A stretch of 64,000 nt of DNA, from the NCBI GenBank assembly GCA_019510305.1, contig JAEKKN010000023.1, positions 38,488 through 102,487 of the forward strand. Reading direction: 5' to 3'. The notes under the pieces were generated by a model that saw only the letters and a list, made by a program, of their open reading frames with translations, was not told where the DNA came from and made no database searches. Shown in pieces: positions 32,731 to 41,620 of this stretch (positions within the stretch are counted from its first letter, which is position 1; each line of letters begins with the position of its first letter). Origin of the DNA: Microbacterium sp. (lineage in GTDB: Bacteria > Actinomycetota > Actinomycetes > Actinomycetales > Microbacteriaceae). The position numbers and the translations under genes were made by a program.

Positions 32731-33762
32731 ATGCTGTCCACACCCAAGCTCGTGCCCGGTGACAGAATCGCCGTCCTCTCTCCGGCCTTCGCTGCCCCGG
32801 CCGTCGCCCCGGAGCTGCACGAACAGGCCCTAGAACGACTGACCGAGCTGACCGGGCTCATCCCCGTCGAGTACCCGACCACGCGTGAGCTCGGCGCGAG
32901 CCCGGAGGCGCGAGCGGCTGACGTCAACGCGGCGTTCGCCGATTCCGGCATCCGCGCGATCCTCGCCACCATCGGCGGAGACGACCAGCTCATGGTCGTG
33001 CCGCACCTCGATGCCGCGCTCGCGATCGCCGACCCGAAGCCGTTCGTGGGCTACAGCGACAACACGAACATCCTCAACTGGCTGTGGGGCAACGGCATCC
33101 GCGGCTACTACGGCGGCTCGACCGCCGTGCATCTCGGCCCGGGGCCCGCCGTCGACGACATCCACGCTCGCTCGTTGCGCGCCCTGCTCATGGATGGTGC
33201 CGCGCTCGAGATCACCGAGCCGGGGGAGTCGGAGGACGTCGGCAGGCGCTGGGCCGACCCGCGCGCCCTCACCGAGTACGGTGATCGGGTGCCCACCGAA
33301 CCATGGACGTGGGCGGGGCCGCCGAGACGCGTGGCGGGGCGCACCTGGGGAGGTTGCCTCGAATCGATCGACGGACTGGCGTTCTTGGGCCGGTTGCCGC
33401 ACGCGCAGGAACTCGACGGAGCGATCCTTCTGCTGGAGACGAGCGAGGAGCGCCCATCAGCCGGCTGGGTGGCCCGCTGGCTGCGCGGGCTCGGAGAACT
33501 CGGCATCCTTGAGGCGGCAGCGGGCGTGATGGTGGCCCGCCCGCCCGTGAGCGACTTCGAGTTCCGTCCTTCGCCGGCCGAGGCGAAGGCTCTGCGTGAT
33601 GCTCAACGCGACGTGGTGCTCGACGTCGTCGCGCGGTACAACCCGGATGCCGTGGTGTGTGTCGGCGTGCCGTTCGGTCATACCCGCCCACAGTGGATCC
33701 TGCCCTACGGCGGCACCATGGTGCTCGACGGCGGCGCCAGGAGGATCACCGCCCACTACTGA
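32731..33762 (+). CDS. S66-family LD-carboxypeptidase
   Basis: A 343-residue serine peptidase of the LdcA/MccF family. Features are PGDRIAVLSPAFA at the N-terminus, IGGDDQLMVVPHLD (family GGDD), FVGYSDNTNILNWLW with the nucleophilic Ser, and Glu/His of the triad in GGCLESI and CVGVPFGHTRPQW. It removes terminal D-Ala from muropeptides or cleaves microcin-like aminoacyl nucleotides; MccF-like immunity is an alternative. The ATG at 32731 has CACACT six bases upstream and no Shine-Dalgarno, so it may be leaderless. Confidence 0.85.
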   Translation: MLSTPKLVPGDRIAVLSPAFAAPAVAPELHEQALERLTELTGLIPVEYPTTRELGASPEARAADVNAAFADSGIRAILATIGGDDQLMVVPHLDAALAIADPKPFVGYSDNTNILNWLWGNGIRGYYGGSTAVHLGPGPAVDDIHARSLRALLMDGAALEITEPGESEDVGRRWADPRALTEYGDRVPTEPWTWAGPPRRVAGRTWGGCLESIDGLAFLGRLPHAQELDGAILLLETSEERPSAGWVARWLRGLGELGILEAAAGVMVARPPVSDFEFRPSPAEAKALRDAQRDVVLDVVARYNPDAVVCVGVPFGHTRPQWILPYGGTMVLDGGARRITAHY

Positions 33763-33801
33763 GAAATGGCCGCGCCCCGGAGGCGGGCACGGCCATTTCT
33801 C
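33761..33801. terminator. Bidirectional hairpin terminator
   Basis: GAGAAATGGCCG (33761-33772) pairs exactly with CGGCCATTTCTC (33790-33801). The stem overlaps the stop of the LD-carboxypeptidase and lies 11 bp from the stop of the convergent MHS transporter. AAAT/ATTT at the base gives a short A/T run on both sides. Confidence 0.85.
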
Positions 33802-33811
33802 TCAGAGAGGG

Positions 33812-35272
33812 TCAGAGTTCCACAGCAGCGGCGAGGCCCAGGTCCTCTTCGTAGTCGTGGTCCTTCGTCTCTGTCGACAGCAGGAGGGCCACGAACGTGA
33901 GCACGCCCATCACCGACAGGTACAGGCCGACGAGCCAGGGTGCGCCGCCGGCCCATTCCCACAGCTTCAGCGCGATCAGCGGAGCCACCGCCGCGCCGAG
34001 GATCGACGAGACGTTGTACGAGATCGCCGAGCCGGTGTACCGCACGTTCGTCGGGAACAACTCGGGCAGCAGGGCGCCCATCGGGCCGAACGTCGCGCCC
34101 ATCAGCATGAAGCCGAACACGAGGAACGCCTGCGTCAGCGCTCCGGTGAACTTCGGGTCGACCGCCGGCATGAGGAAGGCGTTGAACGAGAGGCCGAACA
34201 CGATGATGAGCCCGGTGACCCACAGCAGCAGTTTGCGGCGGCCGATCGCGTCGGCGATGGGTCCCGAGAGCAGGGTGAAGATGCCGAAGAACACCACGCC
34301 GATGATCTGCATGAGCACGAAGTCGGTGTATCCGAAGCCGAGGCCTGGATAGAACTGCGCCGCGAACGCGGTGGCGTCGAAATCCTTGCCGGTGGCTTCC
34401 GCTGCGGCCCGAGCGGCAGCGGAGGCCGTCTCGAGCGATGCGGCCTTGGTGCCGTAAGCGAGCGTGAAGTTCGTCATCAGGTAGAACAGCACGTAGGTCG
34501 CCAGCATGATGAACGTGCCGAGGATCAGCTGCTTCCAGTGGTGACGGAACACGGTGGCGAGCGGCAGCTTGCGGATCGCGCCCTTCTGCTCGGCCTTCTT
34601 GAACGTGTCGGATTCGACGAGCTTCAACCGCACCCACAGGCCGATGATGACCATGACGGCGGAGAACAGGAACGGGATGCGCCAGCCCCACGACAGGAAC
34701 GCTTCGGACTTCAGCGCCGGGTTCTCGGAGTGCGGCAGAGCCCAGTTGATGCCGAGGAACAGGAAGTTCGCGATGATGAAGCCGAGCGGCGCCCCGAGCT
34801 GCGGGAAGGTGCCGTACCAGGCGCGCTTGCCCTTCGGGGCGTTCTCGGTGGCGACCAGTGCGGCCCCTGACCACTCGCCGCCGAGCGCGAAGCCCTGAGC
34901 GAGTCGCAGGATCAGCAGCAGCAGCGCGGCCCACCATCCGATCACCTGGTAGGTGGGCAGCAGCCCGATCAGGAACGTTGCGATGCCCATCGTGAGAAGC
35001 GAGGCGACGAGGGTGGCCTTGCGCCCGAACTTGTCGCCGAAGTGGCCGAACACGACGGCCCCGATGGGACGAGCGACCATGGCGGCGCCGAAGACAGCGA
35101 ATGACGAGAGCAGGGACGTCGTGTCGTCTCCCGTCGGGAAGAACAGCACGGGAAAGACGAGCACGGCCGCTGTCGCGTAGGCGTAGAAGTCGTAGAACTC
35201 GATCGTCGTGCCGACGAGGCTCGCGGTGATGACGCGCGAGCGGGGGTTCGCGGGCGCCGTTGTCGTACTCAA
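33812..35272 (-). CDS. MFS transporter, metabolite:H+ symporter (MHS) type
   Basis: A 486-residue MFS carrier with about 12 helices. The opening (LVGTTIEFYDFYAYATAAVL), GHFGDKFGRKATL and the LRLAQGFALGGEWSGA segment are hallmarks of the MHS/ShiA-ProP family, which imports dicarboxylates, shikimate, betaine or similar acids. An unusual inserted Ala-rich loop follows TLAYGTKAASLETASAA. The start is TTG at 35272 with GGAGGAG three to four bases upstream; no ATG or GTG fits better. Substrate unknown; the adjacent galactosidase operon gives no firm clue. Confidence 0.85.
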   Translation of the reverse strand: MSTTTAPANPRSRVITASLVGTTIEFYDFYAYATAAVLVFPVLFFPTGDDTTSLLSSFAVFGAAMVARPIGAVVFGHFGDKFGRKATLVASLLTMGIATFLIGLLPTYQVIGWWAALLLLILRLAQGFALGGEWSGAALVATENAPKGKRAWYGTFPQLGAPLGFIIANFLFLGINWALPHSENPALKSEAFLSWGWRIPFLFSAVMVIIGLWVRLKLVESDTFKKAEQKGAIRKLPLATVFRHHWKQLILGTFIMLATYVLFYLMTNFTLAYGTKAASLETASAAARAAAEATGKDFDATAFAAQFYPGLGFGYTDFVLMQIIGVVFFGIFTLLSGPIADAIGRRKLLLWVTGLIIVFGLSFNAFLMPAVDPKFTGALTQAFLVFGFMLMGATFGPMGALLPELFPTNVRYTGSAISYNVSSILGAAVAPLIALKLWEWAGGAPWLVGLYLSVMGVLTFVALLLSTETKDHDYEEDLGLAAAVEL

Positions 35273-35357
35273 AGTGCTCCTCCGATCATTGCTCCACGCG
35301 GAGCACCTGGGGAGTTTACGCCTTCCTGAGTGTTTGCTGGGCGAAGCGCCCTGCGCG

Positions 35358-37082
35358 TCACTCCTCTGTGACGCCGAGTGACAATGCGGGGAGGAAGGCG
35401 GCCACGGGGGACAGCAGCTGCTCGAGCTCCAGCACGACGAGGCGGTTCTCACCCGGGACGGTGGCGGGCTCAGGCACGTACATCGTTCGGGTCGGTCCAT
35501 TGCGCCAGTAGCGTCCGAGGAAGAAGCCGTTCACGAATGCGTAGCCCTTGCTCCACTCCGACGTGTCGAGGAAGAGGTCGGCCGGAGCGTCGAGATCGAA
35601 CGACGCCGTCCATGCCGAGGGGCCGGTCTCGGCGGGGGAGAACGAGGCGGATTCCGCGATGGCAGACACGTCGAGCGGCGTCGACGTCCAGCCGGTGAGG
35701 GGCTCGCCGTTCAGCGTGACACCGCCGATCAGGCCCTTCTCCTCGCCGAGCCGGTGGTCGTAGTTCACGCGCCCCTGGTCTTCGACGAGGATGCTGAGCG
35801 CCGCGCCGGGCGGAATCGTGATCGCGCGGTCGTGCCGGGTGCGGGCGAGCGTGCCCACCGACACTCCGTCGACGCTGACCCACGCGAGGTCGCGAACGTC
35901 GCCGATGACCAGCTGGCCGCCTCGTGCTCCCGGCAGTTCGAGGTCGTAGCGGACGAGAGCGCTGAGATGGCCGAGCGCATCGAACGAGAGCGGATGCTCT
36001 GCCCGATCGGTGGGTGCCGGAGCATGCGTCCACGCTCCCGCGCGGGTCAGCGGCACGGAGAACTCAGGCGCCTCGGTTGCTGCTGCCGGAAGCTCGCCGG
36101 GAACCGGTGCGTACTTCGCGATGACGTCGCGGAACGCGAAGAACTTCGCCGTCGGATTGCCTGCTTCGTCGAGCGGGGCGTCGTAGTCGTAGGACGTGAC
36201 GAGCGGCAGATACCGGCCCTTGTCGTTCGCGCCGTTCGTCAGGCCGAAGTTCGTGCCGCCGTGGAACATGTAGATGTTGACCGAGGCGCCGGCGGCGAGC
36301 AGGTCGTCGAGGTCGGATGCCGCGGCATCCGTGTCGGTGGTGTGGTGGACCCCGCCCCACCAGTCGAACCAGCCGTCCCAGAACTCCGAGCACATGAGAG
36401 GTCCGGTGGGCTGGTGACGACGTAGCGTCGCGAGGCGCTCCGTGCTGCGCGAGCCGAAGGAGCCGGTCTTGTGGAGTTCGGGCAGGCTGCCGTCGGCGAG
36501 CATCTGGTCGGTGGGCTGGTCGACCGTCGTGAGCGGCACGGTGATGCCGGCGGCGCGAGTCACCTCGACGAGCGCGCGCAGATAGTCCTTGTCGGCGCCG
36601 TAGGCGCCGTACTCGTTCTCGACCTGGACGAGGATGACGGGACCGCCGCGGTCGATCTGCCGCGGTGCGACGATCTCGTACACGCGGCGCAGGTAGGCGC
36701 TGACGTCGGCGAGATACGACGGCTCGGAGGAGCGGAGCTCGCGTCCATCACCGGTGAGCCAGACGGGGAGACCGCCGTTGTGCCACTCGGCGCAGATGTA
36801 GGGGCCGGGACGGACGATCGCGTCCATGCCCTCAGCGGCCACGAGGTCGAGGAAGCGACCGAGGTCGTTCCAGCCGCTGGCATCCCACTCGCCGCGCCGT
36901 GGCTCGTGAGCGTTCCACGCGACATAGGTCTCGATGGTGTTCAGCCCCATCAGGCGGGCCTTGCGGATGCGATCCTGCCACTGATCCGGGTGCACGCGGA
37001 AGTAGTGGATGGCGCCCGCGATCACGCGGTGCGGCCGACCCTCGCGGAGGAAGTCGGTGTCGCCGATGGAGAAGCTGGTCAC
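35358..37082 (-). CDS. Glycoside hydrolase family 35 beta-galactosidase
   Basis: A 574-residue cytoplasmic GH35 enzyme. IAGAIHYFRVHPDQW and RPGPYICAEWHNGGLP are family signatures; the acid/base Glu is in VENEYGAYG and the nucleophile Glu in MCSEFWDGWFDWWGG; a C-terminal galactose-binding beta domain ends the protein. It releases terminal galactose from oligosaccharides. The start is GTG at 37082 with only a weak site. It is in line with a sugar ABC transporter and a LacI regulator, so it hydrolyses the imported galactoside. A strong hairpin between it and the binding-protein gene may lower its expression. Confidence 0.92.
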   Translation of the reverse strand: MTSFSIGDTDFLREGRPHRVIAGAIHYFRVHPDQWQDRIRKARLMGLNTIETYVAWNAHEPRRGEWDASGWNDLGRFLDLVAAEGMDAIVRPGPYICAEWHNGGLPVWLTGDGRELRSSEPSYLADVSAYLRRVYEIVAPRQIDRGGPVILVQVENEYGAYGADKDYLRALVEVTRAAGITVPLTTVDQPTDQMLADGSLPELHKTGSFGSRSTERLATLRRHQPTGPLMCSEFWDGWFDWWGGVHHTTDTDAAASDLDDLLAAGASVNIYMFHGGTNFGLTNGANDKGRYLPLVTSYDYDAPLDEAGNPTAKFFAFRDVIAKYAPVPGELPAAATEAPEFSVPLTRAGAWTHAPAPTDRAEHPLSFDALGHLSALVRYDLELPGARGGQLVIGDVRDLAWVSVDGVSVGTLARTRHDRAITIPPGAALSILVEDQGRVNYDHRLGEEKGLIGGVTLNGEPLTGWTSTPLDVSAIAESASFSPAETGPSAWTASFDLDAPADLFLDTSEWSKGYAFVNGFFLGRYWRNGPTRTMYVPEPATVPGENRLVVLELEQLLSPVAAFLPALSLGVTEE

Positions 37083-37105
37083 GATGAAGCGCTTTCGGTG
37101 AAGAA

Positions 37106-37134
37106 GGGCGGGCGCGCCGACGGCGCGCCCGCCC
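37106..37134 (-). terminator. 14-bp-stem hairpin between binding protein and GH35 genes
   Basis: GGGCGGGCGCGCCG (37106-37119) pairs with 37121-37134 around a single A. It lies in the 60-bp gap after the binding-protein stop. It could act as a partial terminator or protect the upstream mRNA, giving more binding protein than enzyme. AAGCGCTT (37087-37094), a small LacI-like palindrome, follows it. Confidence 0.6.
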
Positions 37135-37142
37135 TGAGGGTG

Positions 37143-38501
37143 TTACTTGTTGACGGAGAAGCCCTGCGAGTTGCCGTACTCGGCCAGCGCGTCCTGCCAT
37201 GCGGTCAGGCCCTCGTTGAGGTCCGTGCCGTTCTGGTAGGACTGGCCGACAGTGTCGCCGAAGATGCTGTTCGCGTAGACCTGGTAGGGCAGGTAGTTCC
37301 AGCCCTTGACGACGTTCTTCGCGGCATCCGCGAGCACCTCGTTGATCTTCTGGCCGCCGAAGTACTCCGGGGCCTCGCTGAGGAACTCGTCGCTCGAGAG
37401 CTCGGCGTTGGTCGACGGGAAGCCGCCGGACTCGAGGAAGATCTTGATGCTGTCCTCGGAGTTGTTGAGCCACCACAGGAAGCCGGCTGCGAGAGCCGGG
37501 TTCTTGCTCTGCGTCGTGACGGCCTGGCCGCCGCCGCCGTTCTCGGCGCTCGCCGGGGCGCCGTCGTAGGTCGGCATCGGGGCGACTCGCCAGTTGCCGG
37601 ATCCGTCGGGGGAGCCGGAGATCAGGTTGCCGGGCATCCAGGCGCCGATGATGAGCGTCGCGATGCTGCCGTCGCCGAGGCCGCGGAACCACTCGTCGCT
37701 CCAGCTGGAGGTCGGGGCGACGAGGCCCTCGGTGACCAGGCGGTTCCAGTTCTCGGTCCACTTCTTCGAACCGGCATCCTGCAGGTCGATCGTGACGTCC
37801 GTGCCATCGGTCTGGAACGGCTGGCCGCCGGCCTGCCAGATCATCGAGGTCGCGAAGCCCGCGTCGCCGGTGTCGTTGGTGATGTACGCGTCGGGGTTGG
37901 CCGCGTGGATCGCCTTGGCCGCCTCGTAGTACTCGTCCCACGTGGTGGGCACGGCGATGCCTGCGGCGTCGAAGACGGCCTTGTTGTAGAACAGCGCCAT
38001 GGGGCCCGAGTCCTGCGGCAGACCGTAGATGGCGTCGCCGTTGGTGACGGAGCCCCAGGTGGACGCGGTGTAGTCGTCCTCGAAATCGGCGAAGCCGTAC
38101 TGCGCGAGATCGACGAAGGAGTCGGTCAGCGAGAACTGGGGGAACGCCTGGTACTCGACCTGCACGACGTCGGGAGCGCCCGAGCCGGCCTTGATGGCGT
38201 TCTGGAGCTTCGTGTACTCGTCGTTGTTGGTGCCCGCGTTGACGAGGTTGACCTTGACGTTCGGGTAGGCCTTCTCGAAGGCCTCGACCTGAGCCTCGGC
38301 AGACGGCGTCCACGACCAGTACGTGATCTCGCCGCCCTTCTCGAGCGCGGCCTTGACCGAGTCGAAGGTGCCGTCGCCCGCGGCAGAGCCGCCGTCGGAG
38401 GAACCGCCGGTCGAGCAGCCGGCCAGGGCGATGGCCGCCACGGTTCCGGCCGCGAGCACGGCGAGGGCGCGCCGTGCAGCGGAGGAGGGAAGGTGCTTCA
38501 T
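37143..38501 (-). CDS. Sugar ABC transporter substrate-binding lipoprotein
   Basis: A 452-residue family 1 solute-binding protein. A 28-residue signal ends in lipobox LAGC (Cys29) followed by a Gly/Ser linker. KGGEITYWSWTPSAEAQVEAF and VKVNLVNAGTNNDEYTKLQ are typical of carbohydrate uptake (CUT1) binding proteins, as is LPQDSGPMALFYNKAVFDAA. It binds oligosaccharide outside the cell for the MalF/MalG-like permeases. AAAGGA lies seven bases before the ATG. The gene is placed after the permeases, unlike the common binding-protein-first order. Confidence 0.9.
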   Translation of the reverse strand: MKHLPSSAARRALAVLAAGTVAAIALAGCSTGGSSDGGSAAGDGTFDSVKAALEKGGEITYWSWTPSAEAQVEAFEKAYPNVKVNLVNAGTNNDEYTKLQNAIKAGSGAPDVVQVEYQAFPQFSLTDSFVDLAQYGFADFEDDYTASTWGSVTNGDAIYGLPQDSGPMALFYNKAVFDAAGIAVPTTWDEYYEAAKAIHAANPDAYITNDTGDAGFATSMIWQAGGQPFQTDGTDVTIDLQDAGSKKWTENWNRLVTEGLVAPTSSWSDEWFRGLGDGSIATLIIGAWMPGNLISGSPDGSGNWRVAPMPTYDGAPASAENGGGGQAVTTQSKNPALAAGFLWWLNNSEDSIKIFLESGGFPSTNAELSSDEFLSEAPEYFGGQKINEVLADAAKNVVKGWNYLPYQVYANSIFGDTVGQSYQNGTDLNEGLTAWQDALAEYGNSQGFSVNK

Positions 38502-38562
38502 TGCTGTGTCCTTTCGGGAGGGTGGTCCGGCTTTGGACCGTGTTGCAGGGAGTGCGGGCGAG

Positions 38563-39453
38563 CTACTGCTTGACGCTTCCCGCGGTGAGACCTGACTGCC
38601 AGAAACGCTGCAGCAGCAGGAAGGCGATCACGATCGGGATGATCGTGAGGAGCGAGCCGGTGATCACGAGGTTGTAGATCGGCTGGGATCCGGCGCCGAT
38701 CGCCTGCGAGCTCCACTGGTTGAGGCCGACCGTGAGCGGGTACCAGTCGGGATCGGAGAGCATGATGAGCGGCAGGAAGTAGTTGTTCCACGTCGCGACC
38801 ACGGTGAAGAGCGCGACCGTCACGATGCCGGGAGCCAGCAGGCGCAGCGAGACCGTGAAGAACGTGCGGAACTCGCCGGCGCCGTCTATGCGGGCGGCCT
38901 CGAGCAGCTCGGTGGGCACGGATTCCGTGGCGAACACCCAGATCAGGTACAGCCCGAACGGGCTGATCAGAGACGGGATGATCACGGCCCACGGCGTGTT
39001 CGTGAGGCCGAGCTCGCTGAACAGCAGGAAGGTCGGCACGGCGAGGGCGGTACCCGGCACGGCGACGGCTCCGAGCACAACGGCGAAGACCGCACGGCGA
39101 CCGGGGAAGCGGAACTTCGCGAGGCCGTATCCGGCCATGGTGGCCAGCAGCGTCGCACCGCCGGCGCCGACGACGACGTAGAGCAGCGTGTTGCCGAGCC
39201 AGCGCAGGAAGATGCCGTCGCGGTACGAGAAGGTCGCGGCGAGGTTGTCGAAGAGTGCGAAGTCGTCGGCGAACCACAACCCGAAGGAGCTGAACAGGCC
39301 GCCCTGGGTCTTGGTCGCGCTGAAGAGCAGCCAGACCAGGGGAACCAGCGTGTACACGCCGTACGCGATCATGACGATCAACAGGATGTTCGACTTGCGC
39401 GGGTTGAGCGGGTCGTGACGCTTGCGGCTGGGACGGGCGAGGGGGAGTGCCAT
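38563..39453 (-). CDS. Carbohydrate ABC transporter permease, MalG-like
   Basis: A 296-residue permease with six helices. The inner-membrane EAA loop, ELLEAARIDGAGEFRTFFTV, identifies it as a CUT1 permease contacting the ATPase. GGAGG lies nine bases before the ATG. The stop of the other permease ends one base away. No ATPase gene is present in the cluster, so a shared ATPase of the MsiK type is probably used, as in other actinobacteria. Confidence 0.9.
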   Translation of the reverse strand: MALPLARPSRKRHDPLNPRKSNILLIVMIAYGVYTLVPLVWLLFSATKTQGGLFSSFGLWFADDFALFDNLAATFSYRDGIFLRWLGNTLLYVVVGAGGATLLATMAGYGLAKFRFPGRRAVFAVVLGAVAVPGTALAVPTFLLFSELGLTNTPWAVIIPSLISPFGLYLIWVFATESVPTELLEAARIDGAGEFRTFFTVSLRLLAPGIVTVALFTVVATWNNYFLPLIMLSDPDWYPLTVGLNQWSSQAIGAGSQPIYNLVITGSLLTIIPIVIAFLLLQRFWQSGLTAGSVKQ

Positions 39454-39454
39454 G

Positions 39455-40369
39455 TCAGCGCACCTCCGACTTCGAGCCGCGCAGCTGCACGACGTAGGCG
39501 ATGACGGCGGTGATGACGCCCATGATGATGGCGATCGTGGCCGCGTAGTTGAACTGCTGGCCCGCGAAGGACAGGTTGTAGGCGTACATGTTCGGGGTGA
39601 AGTAGGTCGTGATGACGTTGGGGGCGAGCGGACGCAGGATGTTCGGCTCGTTGAACAGCTGGAAGCTGCCGATGATCGAGAAGATGGTCGCGATCACGAG
39701 GGCGCCGCGCACCGAGGGGATCTTGATCGAGAAGATCGTGCGCCATGCGCCTGCGCCGTCGAGCGACGCGGCCTCGTACATGTCGGTCGGAATGGTCTTC
39801 AGCGAGGAGTAGAAGATCAGCATGTTGTAGCCGACGAACTCCCAGGTGACGATGTTGCCGATCGAGACCAGCATCCATTCCTTGGCGAACGGGGTGATCC
39901 CGTCGAATCCGAGGAGGTCGTTGACGTTGCCGGCGAGGCCGAACTGGTCGCCGTAGATGTAACCCCACATGAGGACGGCGACGACGGCCGGCACGGCGTA
40001 CGGCAGGAAGATCAGGATGCGGAAGAACGATGCTCCGCGCAGCCGGGCGCTGTCGAGGGCGAGAGCGGCTCCGAGTGCGAGTGCGAGCATGATCGGCACC
40101 TGCACGACGAGGAACAGCAGCACTCGTCCGAACGCCTCCCAGAACTGCGGGTCGGTCAGGGCGCGCACGTAGTTGTCGAATCCGACGAACGCGTTGCCGC
40201 CGATGAGCTTCTCCTGGAAGAAGCTCAGGTAGAGCGCATAGGCGAGGGGGGTGAGGAACACCAGGGCGAACACGACCATGAAGGGGCCTACGAATGCCCA
40301 GCCCTTCCAGTCGCGCTTCTCGCGGCGGATGCCGAGGGCTCCGGCCGCCGCAGTGATATCAGTCGTCAT
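39455..40369 (-). CDS. Carbohydrate ABC transporter permease, MalF-like
   Basis: A 304-residue six-helix CUT1 permease; EAASLDGAGAWRTIFSIKIP is the conserved EAA loop. It pairs with the MalG-like permease. The ATG at 40369 is preceded by GGAG nine bases upstream; the longer reading to 40420 would enter the operator region and is not preferred. It is the first gene of the operon and lies 111 bp from the divergent LacI start, with two identical operators in between. Confidence 0.9.
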   Translation of the reverse strand: MTTDITAAAGALGIRREKRDWKGWAFVGPFMVVFALVFLTPLAYALYLSFFQEKLIGGNAFVGFDNYVRALTDPQFWEAFGRVLLFLVVQVPIMLALALGAALALDSARLRGASFFRILIFLPYAVPAVVAVLMWGYIYGDQFGLAGNVNDLLGFDGITPFAKEWMLVSIGNIVTWEFVGYNMLIFYSSLKTIPTDMYEAASLDGAGAWRTIFSIKIPSVRGALVIATIFSIIGSFQLFNEPNILRPLAPNVITTYFTPNMYAYNLSFAGQQFNYAATIAIIMGVITAVIAYVVQLRGSKSEVR

Positions 40370-40421
40370 CGACGAGTTCTCCAGTTCGGGCGGTGCGCTG
40401 CTTCGTTGCGCATCCACCATG

Positions 40422-40469
40422 TGTCAACGTCAACATAAGCGATCGACTGGTAATGTGTCAACGTCAACA
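40422..40469. promoter_or_regulatory. Two LacI-type operators in the divergent promoter
   Basis: TGTCAACGTCAACA occurs exactly twice, at 40422-40435 and 40456-40469, in both cases preceded by ATG. It is an imperfect palindrome around a central CG (TGT-N2-ACGT-N2-ACA), the form used by LacI-family repressors. The copies are 34 bp apart and cover the promoter region between the malF-like gene and lacI. Confidence 0.75.
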
Positions 40470-40479
40470 CAGAACGGAT

Positions 40480-41523
40480 GTGATCGTGTCCGAACAGGGA
40501 ACGGCAGAGTCGCCGCAGCGTCGACGCGAGCCGTCGATGGAAGACGTCGCCCGAGAGGCCGGCGTGTCGGGGCAGACGGTGTCGCGGGTGGTCAATGCAC
40601 GCGGCTATGTCGGTGCTGCCACGAGAGAGCGCGTCGAGACGGCGATGCAGCGGCTCGGCTACCGGCCGAACAGCGCCGCTCGTGCCTTGCGGTCAGGGCG
40701 CTTCCGCACCATCGGCGTGGTCATGTTCTCGTTCAGCTCCTACGGCAACCAGCGCACGCTCGATGCGATCGCGGTCCGCGCCGCCGAGCTCGGCTACGCG
40801 TTGACGCTCATTCCGGTCGCGTCCAGTGCCCGTGAGACGGTGGCCGGGGCGTTCCGGCGGCTCGAAGAGCACGCGGTCGACGGCATCATCATCGTGATCG
40901 AGGCGCACCAGCTCGACGAGGCCGACATCGAGATCCCCGATGCGCTGCCGGTCGTGTTCGTCGACTCCAACCGCTCGACCGAGCATCCGTTCGTCGACAC
41001 CGACCAGGCGCAGGGCGCGCGTCTCGCGACCGAGCATCTTCTCGATCTCGGACATGCGACCGCGTGGCACGTCGCGGGACCGGCGAAGTCGTACTCGGCT
41101 GAGCGGCGCCGTGAGGCCTGGCAGGCGACACTGGAGTCACGAGGGCTCGAGATCCCCGAGGCGATCGAGGGTGACTGGAGCGCTGCCTCGGGATACGAAG
41201 CAGGACGCCGCCTGGCCTCGATCGAAGGCTTGACGGCGGTGTTCGCGGCGAACGAGCAGATGGCGATCGGCGTGCTCCGGGCGTTCCGCGAAGCGGGCCT
41301 CGATGTGCCGGGCGACGTCAGCGTGGTCGGTTTCGACGGCCTGCCCGATGCGGCTCAGCTGTGGCCGCCGCTGACCACTGTGCAGCAGCATCCCGAGCGT
41401 GTCGGCGCTCTGGCTGTCGATGCGCTGCTCGCCGAGCTCGAAGGCGAGGAGCGGGTGCAGACGCCGCTGGTCGGCACCGAGCTCGTCGTCCGCGCGAGCA
41501 CCGCGGCGCCGCGCTCTTCCTGA
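40480..41523 (+). CDS. LacI-family transcriptional regulator
   Basis: A 347-residue repressor. The helix-turn-helix is MEDVAREAGVSGQTVSRVVN, with the hinge helix RLGYRPNSAARALRSG, and a periplasmic-binding-protein-like ligand domain follows (AIGVLRAFREAGLDVPGDVS near the end). It should repress the galactoside transporter and GH35 operon until sugar binds. The start is GTG at 40480 or 40486; neither has a strong Shine-Dalgarno, and upstream readings would lie in the operators. The stop codon TGA is itself the first triplet of an interspersed repeat. Confidence 0.9.
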   Translation: MIVSEQGTAESPQRRREPSMEDVAREAGVSGQTVSRVVNARGYVGAATRERVETAMQRLGYRPNSAARALRSGRFRTIGVVMFSFSSYGNQRTLDAIAVRAAELGYALTLIPVASSARETVAGAFRRLEEHAVDGIIIVIEAHQLDEADIEIPDALPVVFVDSNRSTEHPFVDTDQAQGARLATEHLLDLGHATAWHVAGPAKSYSAERRREAWQATLESRGLEIPEAIEGDWSAASGYEAGRRLASIEGLTAVFAANEQMAIGVLRAFREAGLDVPGDVSVVGFDGLPDAAQLWPPLTTVQQHPERVGALAVDALLAELEGEERVQTPLVGTELVVRASTAAPRSS

Positions 41524-41613
41524 CGCGTTTCGTCTCGGTCGCTGCGGTCCCTCGCTCAGCGACCGGTGACGAGCGGAGGACCTCATCGCTGCGCTCCCTC
41601 GCTCAGCGAACGG
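41521..41613. repeat. Interspersed palindromic repeats after the LacI gene
   Basis: 41521-41566 (TGACGCGTTTCGTCTCGG onward to CGCTCAGCGACCGG) is the same element as at 8571-8673. A partial copy, CGCTGCGCTCCCTCGCTCAG, ends near 41613. The first copy begins on the stop codon of the LacI gene. These may serve as 3'-end structures between the LacI and the convergent small membrane-protein gene. Confidence 0.8.
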
Positions 41614-41620
41614 GGGTCGA

